DNA of 64,000 nucleotides from Bradysia coprophila (GCF_014529535.1 NC_050736.1:5332001-5396000); one strand, 5' to 3'; shown: positions 24,430-35,237, counted from the first letter of the stretch. Numbers and translations are program-made. The notes: generated by a model not told the origin, from the sequence alone.

Positions 24430-27400
24430 TTATGCATTTGATTCTTTCAAATTTTGTAATCGGGCCAGTTGTGCTGAATCTAGATCATCGGGTATGCTAG
24501 CTCGTCCGCCGACCACCTGTTTTGGTGGTTCTGGTTCTGGCGATGATTCACCGAATGCATCATCGAAATTAGCTTCGAAATTGGCTTCAAAGTTCGCCTC
24601 AAAATTTGCTTCGAATTGATTATTATCGGGTTCAGGTTGTGGTGGAGGTTGGGGCGGAGGCTGAGATGGAGGTTGCGTTGGTCTCGTTGGAGCTTTCTTT
24701 GACGGAGGATTTGGTGGTGGATTTGGTGGATGATTTGGTGGAGGATTTGGTGGAGGATTTGTTGGTGGGGGTTTTGATGGCATTTGGGGCTGAGATGTTG
24801 CTACAACTGAGGCAGTTTGCGCTTGAGCTTCTTCAAGAATTTCGTCGACTGCTTCTGCTACATCTTTCTCGAAACTTTCGTCCGGATCTTCACTTTCATC
24901 TTCCTCTTCGATTGTGTCTTTAAACGTTTTTTCTGCGTCTTCTACCATTGGAGTGGCGGCTGTGACGGATATGTGGACGAATCCTAAACCAATGTCAGTG
25001 GGATGCTCGTCAACAACAACTTTCTTCGATTTCACATCCTTCGAGGGTTTTTTCACCGGCTCTGCCTCTTCGCCATCATCTGTATGATCATGATCGGAAC
25101 CCGAACCCTGGAAATAAACGGGCAAAGTTAGAAAGTGGAATAGGGAAAAGTCTAGGAGCTCAAATTGTTCAGTCAAGAATTTCTGTAGGGCAACATGATC
25201 ATTTAAATAATTACGTTGGTCAACTTTAAGAACACAACTCACCGAATCCGTTTCCAATACTAAGACTTTGTTTGCAAGAACGATACATTATTACTTCGAG
25301 GCCAATAGTATAATAAATAAAACTAAAAATTACCTGGAGTGGGAGCGCCGGCAAACTGTTTACCGTAGTGTTTCTGTTTGTTTCCGGACAATTCAATTTC
25401 AAATTTTCCGGCACTAACTTCTTGCTTGGATGTGTTTTCAGCTAAAAATATTCTTTAATGCAATACTCTAACATCACTCCAACAGATGCAGTAACCTACC
25501 CATATCTACTTCCACTTTCTGTACAGCCTGTTGTAACTCTGCCATGAACGGAACCATCGGAGCTTTTGGAGGCGAGAAAACTGGTGGAATTGATGGTGGC
25601 GGTGATTCGTCGTCAGACTCTGTGAATGGTTCACCATTTGCGTCACACTCTTCTACAACCAATGATGGGAAATTGCCGATAACTCCATTCAATTCGCCTT
25701 CCCACCATCCATCATCAACACCATGTGGAGACTTATTGACAATTTTGATAATTTGATTTTCTTCGAATGTTAATTCATCTTCGGCTGATGCATCATAGTC
25801 GTACAACGCAATACACCATTCTTGTTGCGGTTCGTTCGATTTTGCCGCTACCGGCGCTGATATAACCGAAACTTGGTCTGGAGATTGTACTGTTGAATCC
25901 TGATAGACCTCTTGATCTTCATTTTCAATGGTGCTACAGAAATAATCGGACGAATTAAATATGAACTTTCCCGTTCCAACCACCTTTCAATACTCACTAA
26001 TCGACAGATGAAAAGGACATTTGTGTTTGCAGTTGCTGTTGATTGCTAGTATCGATCGGAACGTCTCGTTCCACATCCAAGTAATTGTGAGGCACATAAC
26101 CTTCCTCACCTCGATAATTTCTGGCTCTAAGCCAACCATCTCCATCACCTTCACCAATCACTTCCAATTGTTCGTTCTCTACTATTGTTAATTCGTCAGG
26201 GTTTTGTGCTGAAAAATTTGTATGAATTAAAGCTAAATTCGCTAATAGCAATTGGTGGTGAGATATATATGGATTGGAGCCGACAACAGTTATTGGATGG
26301 TAGGATAACTCAAATAATTACCTGAATACGAATAGAGCGCAGTGCACTTGAATATGGGTCCAGTAGTTGCTGGAACTGCATCGGGCTGAGTCGAACCTTC
26401 CACTGCGCCCCAATCCACAGTTGTTGGATCGTCCCAACCTGCTGTTAACTGTTCAATTTTCTGACGTTCTCGATCCAGCATAGCATCAACGTCGCCTTCA
26501 TCCGATTCAGACTGCGAGCTATCATCTTCCACAACTTCGGGCTGTCGAGAAGGAGTTTCTTTTTGTGTGCTACTAGGATGTGCTTCTTGATCCGTATTGT
26601 CGCTGTCATAAAATGAGTCGGTGCTTTGTTGTTCACCTTGTCCGGATGCATCCGTTCGCATTGACAATGAGCTAGATGAACGGGGTATCTCCTGAACGCC
26701 TAATGTCTCCGCTTCTTGCATCCATTCGTCCACATTAACACCGCCAGCCCTCAAACATTCTAGACACGCTTCCGATTTTGCCTTCTCAGTTTCAGACTTT
26801 CGAATATTTTCTCTAAACTCTTCCATTTTTGTTTCTAGGTCTGGCCCATTCGGGTCATTTGGATCTGTTCTCTGACCGGCATCTCTCATTTGTACACAGA
26901 CTGCCAATTTTCTAGCATTATCTCGGATTGCGTTATTTTCCCGTACAATACGCGAAGCAAACATTTTTGCTTCTCGGCTGAGCGTTGCTGCAGCTGAATC
27001 GTGTTCGGCTGTAATTTTAGTTACTAGATCGTTGTCGCATGGCTCGAAATCGTATGAAATGTGTTGCTTTAGCACAGGATAGAATAGGTAACAACATTGA
27101 ACGTTATATTCCCTTGTCAACTGTTGAGCTTGATCTCGAATTTTACTGAACGAATTTTGTGTGGCTGAACAGGTTAATAATTCCGTTCGCCCCATAAGAG
27201 TCAAATACTCGGCAATGCGCTCAAAAACATAATTTTCCATTGTTGTCATGGTCGTTTGCAGATCAACGGCAAAGTACCGATTTTGATGAGCATTGGCTTG
27301 GGCCAGACTCAAAAGATAATCGTTACGAGCACCAGTTGATTTTTCTTCTAATTCTTCCTTTCGCGACGTAACTCGAGCACTATTTTTCTGTAACGACGTT

Positions 27401-29124
27401 ATCGATTGGAAAAATGATCCCTTCTTCTTCTTAAGCTTCTCTTCAATATCCCTGGCCTTATCTCGTACGCCGTGAGCACTATGCTCCTCATCGAAGTACG
27501 ATTTTTTAGTAAGATCCACCTTTTGAACAGTTGTTTGAACTTCTTTTTGAATGTTGCCTAATTGATTTACGCATTTCTTGCTTATGTGAATTTTGTATTC
27601 TCGAAGATTCTTGGCTTCATCTGCAATTTGTTGTTGAAATACCTCGATAGCAGCCAATCGTGCCTTAGCCAATTTTTCATTTTCTTCGAGTACAGTCTGC
27701 CACACACTCCACATGTTCCTACAAACAAAAATTTACCGTCAGAAGCATTAACTCAACGTTTAACCCCAATCATTTACCATTTTTCCGTTCCATCTAGTTT
27801 GATTTCAGGAATGTTAGCCATTTTCTTATTCAAGTAAGCTGACGAAATTTTAAGCAATGCCTCACTGTACGACTTTTCAATGGCTGATCTTTTGATTGTG
27901 AACTGCCGAATGTCCTCAAGTAGTTCACACTCATGTTGGTTTTTCAATTGAAGTTTAGCCAACTGCTCGGAATGGAGATTCTTGAGAAACTTCACGTAGT
28001 TTCCCTGGAAAATAAGTGACGATCGAATAATTAATCATTTGTATGGCTGTCTAGACAGTCTAATACATTAAATGCAGGCAATTATAGAATAAGAAAGAAA
28101 TTTAAAAAATTAATCAACTCTATAAACTGTGTAAGGACCGTAGGCTTATCCTTTCACACTAATTGTATTAGGAGAGATTCGTTGATTGATGGAAAACAAA
28201 CATGCTTTCCGGTCCTGAAACATATCGTTAGAATTATATATCGATTCTATTACTTCATCTGAGTATTTTTAACAGACCGACATTAAATCTGTCGCTTCAT
28301 TTAACATCGCTTATTTTTGTCGTTGCTGTCGATAGCAGATTACCGAATTTGACTTCATAAATACGCTGGAGAAAGAAAACGTTACGAATAAGATAATATT
28401 GCCGGACCCAGATCATGATGCTTATTAGCACCGAATCATTTTATGTGTTTGATGAGAGAGCTTTTCATTTGCTTTTGAACAAAAGCTTAATACTTTTACA
28501 AAAAAAATTTTATAAAAAGTGTCGAACGTGTGCTTGCTATTTTTTAAAATGATTGTCCTTATAATGATGGCTATGTCATATATGTTATCGACAACAGTGA
28601 CAAAAATAAGTGTTCATGTTCTTTCATAAGCAACACCACTGCATGTTAAATCTATTAAATAGAGAATTTTGTATCAATCTGTTGGAAATACTTAGATCAA
28701 AAGAAGTAACAGACTCGTTAATTTCAGTGCCAACATGCTTATCGTCTGTAAAAGGATATAAATAACAATGCTGATTGAAATGTTGATAGGAATCAATAAA
28801 ATCTGTGGTTAAAAAAAGAAGTAACAAACCCACCAAAAGTGTATAGCACTCACAATAGGTATGGGATCGAGAGCAATCGATTTTCTTAACGGAAGAGAAA
28901 CAGAATACTAATTTGAAGTATAACTAAGATTTGTTTTGGAATCACTGGCATTCTAAACAGAATGTGACGACAAAGACTTAAAACAGGATTTAATTTCCCT
29001 TTGATTGGCACATTATGTTCCACTTTTACCCTAAAAATCTTGGACACGCCATATTTGTAACAGATCTACAAAACCATAAAAGAAAAGAGATTTCTGAACT
29101 TACTTTTCTAGGCGGTGGCTGCAT
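24430..29124 (-). CDS. nwk: Nervous wreck (Nwk), F-BAR and double SH3 adaptor
   Basis: Coding exons, in transcript order: 29124-29104, 28004-27778, 27718-26322, 26208-25998, 25933-25500, 25441-25334, 25259-25243, 25107-24430. All junctions have GT-AG signals, phases agree, and the total is 3093 nt (1030 residues plus stop). It starts MQPPPRK and continues [11 protein letters not shown], as in fly Nwk. An F-BAR domain fills roughly residues 8-290. SH3-a ([10 protein letters not shown]...GYVPHNYLD) is near 538-595 and SH3-b ([17 protein letters not shown]...[10 protein letters not shown]) near 656-714. A Pro-rich tail (about 914-965), a FEAN tandem repeat and FDDAF precede the conserved end [18 protein letters not shown]. 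By family knowledge, Nwk (FCHSD in vertebrates) bends membrane, binds WASp and dynamin-associated partners, and restrains synaptic growth through endocytic traffic. An alternative first exon lies at 30141-30197. Confidence 0.95.
28220..28345 (-). repeat. CCTTTTAG-family MITE copy inside nwk intron
   Basis: CGATTCTATTACTTCATCTG, AAATCTGTCGCTTCATTTAA, then TTATTTTTGTCGTTGCTGTC and GATAGCAGATTACC. It sits in the large intron between the MQPPPRK exon and the first F-BAR exon. Confidence 0.6.
28580..28755 (+). repeat. CCTTTTAG-family MITE copy inside nwk intron
   Basis: TATGTTATCGACAACAGTGA with CAAAAATAAGTG at one end. GATCAAAAGAAGTAACAGAC and GCTTATCGTCTGTAAAAGG at the other, close to the consensus right end GCTTGTCGTTTCTAAAAGG. 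Confidence 0.6.
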
Positions 29125-30140
29125 TGTGATTCGATTGGGGGATATTTGACGGTATATTCAAGTTAATCCAATATTGTCACTTGAAGTTTGTTAGTTTGAA
29201 CTTAAAAAAAATATTTTTGCACTTTTCGCTAAAATGATTACTTCCTGTTCGCTATCATTTTCATCAAATCAACATAATTTTCATATTTTTTTAACTTAGA
29301 CACATCAGATTATCAAATTGAGAACTTAACTGTAATTCACATCATTACAAGACATTCAGCTAAACGCTTTTAATTCACTTTTGTCATAAGAATATTGAAT
29401 TATCAATTTTTTTCCTACAGATTTTTCCGATTTTTCGTTCGGAAAACTTTCACCAAAACACCACTCCAGCAAAATCGTTCGAATAGATGTATTCTGTTCT
29501 ATATCGATTCCTATGTGTAACTCACTTTCGGAACGGTGCAATACATTCATCAGTTTTGTTGATGGTATTGGAAGTATTTTGTCGGAAAATTCGAATGCTT
29601 GGAAAATAGCTGTACACACTTAAAAGTCGAATTGGTGTGTCGTGGGTGAATGGAATTGAAACCTATTTTTCATATCCTTATGTCGTTCAATGAAGTATCA
29701 CGCATGCTCGTATCGGCAATTCACTAGTGTGAGTGAGAATTTGATGGGAGCTTTTGCTGTTATGAAATGGGGTGGCAATATGAAGAGCATTTGGATTCTA
29801 TTTCTGTCCTTTGTGTTGTTTGTTTCATAAGAAATTATTTGAAATTAGCGGGACGGGTGAATTTCAATTTAAAATCGAAATTTGGTGTTGCATATTAAAA
29901 TAACATGTATTGGAGGGTTGGTGATAACGATGATATGATGATGATTAAATTGTAATTCGATCAATCGATGGTGATACGTGGAAAGGTATTTTCTACATTT
30001 AACGTAATGATTTACGTGGGAAAACCCGATGCTTTTCAAATTGATGTAATCTTTTCGATGTCATTTTAATAAACACACAGACGTGTGACGAAAATGATAA
30101 TGTCATATCGTCAGCAGCTCTTTGAGGTTAATTTACTTAC

Positions 30141-30197
30141 CAGATGAACAGTCTTCGTATACAGTTTCTTCCGTTGTTTAAGAATTCCATTTTCCAT
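30141..30197 (-). CDS. nwk: Alternative first coding exon of nwk
   Basis: ATG at 30197-30195 opens 19 codons, MENGILKQRKKLYTKTVHL, ending exactly at a CTG|GTAAG donor. The phase is 0, the same as the MQPPPRK exon, so it can splice directly to the exon starting [11 protein letters not shown] at 28004. It would give an Nwk isoform with a basic N-terminus (KQRKK). This is inferred from frame and splice signals only; no transcript evidence is available. Confidence 0.55.
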
Positions 30198-30501
30198 TCG
30201 TACAGTCAAAAAGTATTATAAGGCACTGAATTCGGATACCTTTACAGTGCCAAACAACAATATATTTCTGCTCGTAATGCTGATAAAACTGAACTAAAGT
30301 GTGTGTTTGCTAAGTGTATCGACAAATCTACCTATAATATCTTATCGAAAGTGACCCCTTTATCAAATGTAATTTTATTTAAAAAAAAATATAAGCAAAA
30401 CTTACACTACGTGATATAAATATGGTGACATAGTCGTTGACGTATCTAGTCAAGAAGCATCGCAACAAAATGGTTTTCTGAGGACGTTATGAGTGTAAAA
30501 T

Positions 30502-30745
30502 CCAAGGTAAATAAATAGTGTGGAGGTAATGTCATTCAGACGAGCGGTGTAGCACATAAGTTTGAAGCTTATTTTTAAATAGTTGACTATGATTTACTTG
30601 TATTTCACAAAATAATAAATAAATAAATAAGATGACCCGAGTTCGATTTTTTGTTTTTGACGAAGGTAGGAGATGACGTTTGTATCGAATTTTCGTGGCA
30701 CCGCACATCTGATTCGTCATTACCTCCACACTCTATTTACCTTGG
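30502..30745. mobile_element. 244-bp MITE with about 48-bp inverted repeats and TAAAAT duplication
   Basis: Left end CCAAGGTAAATAAATAGTGT followed by GGAGGTAATG. The right end is its reverse complement apart from a two-base gap and scattered differences further in. Both sides carry TAAAAT (30496-30501 and 30746-30751). The superfamily is not assigned; a 6-bp duplication is unusual for common MITEs. The interior spans a chance frame. Confidence 0.85.
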
Positions 30746-30837
30746 TAAAATCACATCATAGCCGTATTGGCAGCGAAGGCTGTGACGCAGTTCCTCCGGG
30801 GAAAATTGTATCAAATAACCTTATTTTCATCCCCATA

Positions 30838-31103
30838 CCATGTAAGTAACAATTATGTCGTCGTTGTCGATAACAGATGATATTCATGCTCGTACATGTA
30901 TTTCGTAAGTAAATGGAGATACGAATTCGAAAATACTAGATATTAATGTACCATATTCCATCAATAATTCTTGTCAATTTGTCATCATTCGTATGTAACC
31001 ATAAAAATGTCATAATCTCTCAAGGAAAAAAATGAGAATGCATACAGGATCGTAGCTAGATCGCATATCCAGGGTGTGATCGTGGTCTTCATAATAGCCT
31101 ATG
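30838..31103 (+). repeat. Segmental repeat, copy 1 (partner at 33956-34212)
   Basis: About 260 bp, from ATGTAAGTAACAATTATGTC to the block CCAGGGTGTGATCGTGG, recur at 33956-34212 with few substitutions and one small gap. The left part contains one end of the CCTTTTAG family (GTCGTTGTCGATAACAGATG). The pair brackets composite unit A. Confidence 0.9.
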
Positions 31104-31754
31104 CGTATGCCAACACAACTGATATCCAATATTTTGGAAGACTGCACGGAGAAAAACGGCCTTCTTTTGTGAAAAAAGATTTTCGTTTGCCGCAAAAGAA
31201 TCTCTCAATCTGTTCTCACAAAAATATTCTCTTATGAACGAGTTCTGCAAATTAACGTTTGTTGTCAACGAATGTTGAAAGAAGGAATTTTTCTACTGTT
31301 AAGAATGATCATTCAATAGTATTTTGATTTTGCTCACAACTTTAGAAACACTTTTCAAATGCTCAGTGACACTTCGAGCGATTTTGGGGACTCAACGAAT
31401 ATAATTAGTCGGTATCCGCAGTCGTATTGAGGTATCTAGATATTTTTTTTAAATTTAAAACAAAAAATTTGCGGTATTTTAGTTGTAAAAAGAACGACAA
31501 TATTTGAGAAATAATCTTGTACTATAACTTCAGCCACCCATTTATGAAATATAGATAGCCGGTTTCTCAAATTTAAGTTGCATTCACTTCTTCTTTCTCG
31601 CTTTCGTTTACTAAAGGCCTTATTGTTATAGTTGCTAGTCAATCTTCACGAAAACAATTAGTTTCAGTTTTCCGATTGTCACAAAAGATTTACTTTCGTA
31701 CCAACAGAAATACTTTTGTGCCAACGGTTCCGAATAAGCTGTCACTATTTGTAT
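31104..31754. other. Intergenic DNA, repeat-like
   Basis: CACGGAGAAAAACGGCC at about 31145 has an inverted counterpart near 35310-35330 (CTCCGTGTAG), hinting at an older element that spans this cluster. No gene recognised. Confidence 0.35.
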
Positions 31755-31830
31755 GACTGAACAGCTACATTAGTAAGATCGTGGACTGGAGATCATGAGG
31801 TCGTAGGTTCAAAACTGCTTCAAGGTAAAC
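31755..31830 (+). pseudogene. tRNA-like sequence (possible SINE head)
   Basis: AGCTACATTAGTAAGATCGT, an anticodon-arm-like GGACTGGAGATCATGAGG, then GTCGTAGGTTCAAAACTG, which has a B-box-like GGTTCAAA. Stems are poorly kept and the acceptor stem is not paired, so it is not a functional tRNA gene. An A-rich run follows, as in a SINE. Confidence 0.35.
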
Positions 31831-31970
31831 ATTGTTAAATAAAAAAAATCTTTCAAATAAACCAAATATTCCTCTAAATACAACTCATTAATCCGATAAA
31901 TTGAAAAAAAAAATATATATGGGAAGAAGTGCAGAAAAAAATTATTTTTTCTTTCGAATCGTACATCGCA

Positions 31971-32450
31971 ACAAATAATTAAGCCTACATCTCCCTAAAG
32001 ACAAAGCCGGATGAACATCTATTAACTTCAAACGGCCGCACATTAACCTCAACGACTCAACCTTAGAAGAAAAAATTCTCTCGAAACCTGACCCTAATAT
32101 CTCAAGAGAAGGCTCATCAACTCTCCCAGCAGGAACGCTGATATCTCAGCATTTATACTAGCTTCATCCTCACTTGAAGCATTAACAAAAAAAACCTCAC
32201 AGTTCTTTGTGTTCAGTAGTAAACCAGACAAAACACAAAAATCCAAAAATTTCTTAATATCGGAAAGTATTACTGATAATATATCAGCAATCGTACCGTC
32301 ATCTAAATACCACGGAAAAAAATAATTAATTATTTAGCAGTAAAGGTTTGACACGCCATCATTAGTTAAAAATCCTGTAACTAAAGTAAAAGTTCCTCTT
32401 TCTGTTAGAATGCGTCTCGTACAATTTGTATGTATTGAAAATTTCACAAT
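31971..32450 (-). pseudogene. RLE retrotransposon RT fragment, composite unit A
   Basis: On the - strand it encodes WYLDDGTIAD and following RT thumb sequence homologous to the + copy at 0.3-1.3 kb. Upstream of the YLDD box the RT similarity continues but is decayed (TERGTF, TGFL), fading near 32450. It has small deletions relative to units B and C. Confidence 0.7.
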
Positions 32451-32549
32451 CATTTTTTATTTTTCATATAAATAACGCAAAACAATAATACATCCAAAAC
32501 CACATGTAACAGCGCCTCAAAATAAGGAGTACTCAACGTATCGACAAAT

Positions 32550-32890
32550 TAGCTACATTGGTAAACCAGTTGCTCGTCCACTCCAGGTTAAGCATCATTC
32601 GCCGCGGTTAGTACTTAGATGGGTGACCGCTCGGGTCATTGAACATTGTAAAAAATTTAAAAGAAATCGTCCTGGCTAATGACATAAAACTGGATCCACC
32701 TCGGGTTAAAAAGCGCTTCGGAATGTTCAGTGTCCGAAGCGTATAAGTACCGAGGCACATGGTTGAATAGGACTGAGTCGGCTAAAGTGCCGACGAGGTG
32801 AAGTCTCCCGTTACGAGACTAACGACTTGACAGGCTACCTCGAGGGTGAGTTGGAAACGACCTGAATTTTTATTTAAATTAATTTTATGC
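32550..32890 (+). mobile_element. 5S rRNA-derived SINE-like module, unit A
   Basis: The head, 32550-32648, aligns by eye with insect 5S rRNA. CTACATTGG and TGCTCGTCC match the 5' half. GTTAAGCATCATTCG corresponds to box A, GCGGTTAGTACTTAGATGGG matches exactly, and TGACCGCTCGGG corresponds to box C. These are the internal RNA polymerase III control elements. The first 30 or so bases and last 20 of 5S are missing or changed, so it is not a working 5S gene. The body, about 32660-32880, has three hairpins: 32714-32741 (9-bp stem), 32777-32794 and 32802-32820. A 5S head on an unrelated body is the SINE3 arrangement. Confidence 0.7.
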
Positions 32891-32910
32891 TGATCTTTAT
32901 TCCAGTTGCC

Positions 32911-33016
32911 AGGAATCTCGCGCCGTGTCATTCACAATAATTAACATTTTGACACATTTTGTATAAGGAAGATGTCACTTTGTGAATTATTGTGAATGAC
33001 GCGGCGCGAGATTCCT
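32911..33016. mobile_element. 106-bp hairpin element with GGAATCTCGCGCC arms, unit A
   Basis: Arms AGGAATCTCGCGCCGTGTCA and the reverse complement ending GGCGCGAGATTCCT form a strong hairpin. Unit B has it (36610-36697). Unit C lacks it and reads CTTTATTCCTGTTTTTTGC straight through at the same place, so it is an insertion. TTCC may be the target duplication. Confidence 0.75.
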
Positions 33017-33053
33017 TAACACCTTTTTCCTGTTTTTTGCTTGTCGAAGAAGC

Positions 33054-33600
33054 ACACTGACAAAAAATATTTTTTTGCATTACCTGTGACAGAAAATATT
33101 TTCAATAAGATTACCTGCTGATGGTAATGTTAGGAAAAATTATCTGTCACAGATAATATTACAGAAATGTATTACCTGTGATTGGTAACGTGCCTCAAAC
33201 CGTTCTGTAAGTAGGCAATTTGTCAAAAATTACCTGTGGCAGATAATGTGACCGGCCAATGTTATCTGTCACAGGTAAAACGCATTATCTGTGGTAGGTA
33301 ATCTACACTGGCTGTTATTGGTAATGTTTCAGCTTACAACGACAATAAGCCATGCAAAATCGTGTACTGAATGGCTCAGTGACAACGCGCTAGGCTGATG
33401 ATCCGAAGGTTGTCGGATCGAACCCCGGCGCGTGCAACATTTTTTTAATTTCATTTGGCACTTTACCAGTCACAGATAACCTTTCACATTACCTGTCTCA
33501 GATAATTTTCGAAAGATTATCTGTCACAGATAATGTAACGAAATTGCATTACATGGAGACGCACATTACCTGTGTCCGCTGTTTAATTTTCTGTCAGTGT
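33054..33600. mobile_element. Foldback element with reiterated ATTACCTGTGACAGATAAT motif, unit A
   Basis: Ends ACACTGACAAAAAAT and its reverse complement ATTTTCTGTCAGTGT are inverted. The arms consist of many direct and inverted variants of ATTACCTGTGACAGATAAT. At the centre sits a tRNA-like block (33367-33438) followed by a T run. No clear target duplication. Superfamily unknown. Confidence 0.65.
33367..33438 (+). pseudogene. tRNA-like block inside the foldback element, unit A
   Basis: TGGCTCAGTGACAACGCGCT resembles a tRNA D-arm with box A. CTGATGA falls where the anticodon loop would be (GAT, Ile-like). GTCGGATCGAACCCCGGC resembles a T-arm with box B. A T run follows. The acceptor stem does not pair and the anticodon stem is weak, so it is a relic or a promoter module rather than a tRNA gene. 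Same block in B (36971-37040) and C (38708-38778). Confidence 0.5.
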
Positions 33601-33955
33601 AAATCTATTTCTTACGCGACCCTAGTGTGTCCTTAAGGCCAGGTTATCGTCGTATACGTCGTCAAATCGATATAGACTATGCAGACTATGTTCTTAAAGT
33701 GTAACGTTTACTAAAGCTTAAGAAGAGCAAAACCGGGCTTCGTATCTGGCAATAATGTCCTACACGTCACAATGATAATCTTGGCAACATAATATATATT
33801 AATTACTTTTTATGAAAAGAAGAGAAGAAAATAAATACTTATCATTCATGCATCGACGTTAGTCAAAGCAACATCTTGACCTATTATATGAAGATTTTCA
33901 CCACCTTTTTACCACATTTTTTCTATAGAGATAGCAGATGTCTGTTCTCTTAAAA

Positions 33956-34212
33956 AATGTAAGTAACAATTATGTCGTCGTTGTCGATAACAGATGATAT
34001 TCATGTTCGTACATGTATTTCGTAAGTAAATGGAGATACGAATTCGAAAATGTTAGATGTTAATGCATCCTATTCCATCAACCATTCTTGTCAATTTGTC
34101 ATCATTCGTATGTTACCTTAAAATAATCTCTCAAGGAAAAAAATGAGAATGCATACAGGATCGTAGCTAGACCGCATATCCAGGGTGTGATCGTGGTTTT
34201 GAATATAGCCTC
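33956..34212 (+). repeat. Segmental repeat, copy 2 (partner at 30838-31103)
   Basis: Same block as at 30838-31103. After the CCAGGGTGTGATCGTGG segment the two copies diverge. Confidence 0.9.
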
Positions 34213-34259
34213 GATAATGCCTCGAGTGACAATTATACATATAATGCCGAAAATCACAT

Positions 34260-35237
34260 AAGGTAAGCGAGGTAGTAGTTGACCGGTTAAGCAATTTTTC
34301 AACTTTTTTTATTTTTTTATTTTTTTTAATTGTTTGTTTAATCAAATCAAGTTTGTTTACAAATAATTCTTGTTAATTTTTCAACTTTGGTCATCAGTAT
34401 CTCAGGATGATTTCGATGAAGCTAAGTTTTTCCTTTGTCAGAATTTAATTTGATCTGTTCCCATTCCGTAGAATATCAGAAATATTGACAATTAATTAAT
34501 TTTTATTGTAAAAAACTGATTTTACTGAAGCACTGCTTTTGATGCAGTAGCTGACCACTAAAAAACGGATGTTTTTATATACCTGACCAGTCTTGTTGCA
34601 GTAGTTGACTGCTACAAAATTAAGACATTTTTCACATTTTTCGCAATAATTTCGCATTATTCGACACATTTTCACTCTTAATTCACTGATATTAACCAAT
34701 TTCAATGATGAAAATGCATAAAAACACAAAATATCAACGAATTTTAATCACATCATTTTGTACACAACAATGCACAGGGAAGGTGAATTTGTCACATGAA
34801 GAAAAATGTACGGAATTTGGTGCGGTCAACTACACAAACATGGCATATTTTTGATGCAATGTTTTGACCACCATGTAATTAATCATATATTAACTTTTAG
34901 ACGCTATTTATGTTAATCATATTAATTGTCGAACTATTTACTACCTAAAAACACCAAAACTTTGTCCATTAATAATTCTTTTGTCAATAAAAACCTTAAA
35001 TTAGACCACACCGATCTTACGATTTTCTTAAGAAATGTGCAACTTTGTACTGAGATGGTTTCATTTTATGGTTTTATCAAATAAGTAAACATAATAATCG
35101 CATTATTTTCATGAAAAAATTAATCTTTAGGCTCTAAAGATTAATTAGAACGTTAATTTGCGTATTTTCATTTGTAATTATTTTCCAAAACTGATAAATA
35201 ATGTAGCTGGTCAGGTCCACCTGCACGGTCAGCTTAC
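34260..35237. mobile_element. Candidate DNA element with AAGGTAAGC ends and TGACC motifs
   Basis: Left AGGTAAGCGAGGTAGTAG, right CGGTCAGCTTACCTT. Short motifs built on GTAGTTGACC or GGTCAACTAC recur at about 34277, 34549, 34583, 34600, 34826 and 34862, as expected for subterminal transposase sites. A perfect 13-bp hairpin (AATTAATCTTTAG, loop GCT) lies at 35118-35146. No target duplication established and no transposase seen. Confidence 0.35.

Noticed and set aside
24606..24923. 105-codon + strand frame over the last nwk exon
   Set aside because: Antisense shadow of the repetitive Pro-rich nwk coding sequence.
29356..29619. 87-codon - strand frame between the two nwk first exons
   Set aside because: No splice sites in phase with nwk and no domain; lies in intron or 5' flank.
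32550..32648. Functional 5S rRNA gene
   Set aside because: Terminal helices of 5S are missing and several internal bases differ; only the internal promoter region is well kept.
33367..33438. Functional tRNA gene
   Set aside because: Box A- and box B-like sequences are present, but the acceptor stem does not pair and the anticodon stem is weak; called tRNA-like only.
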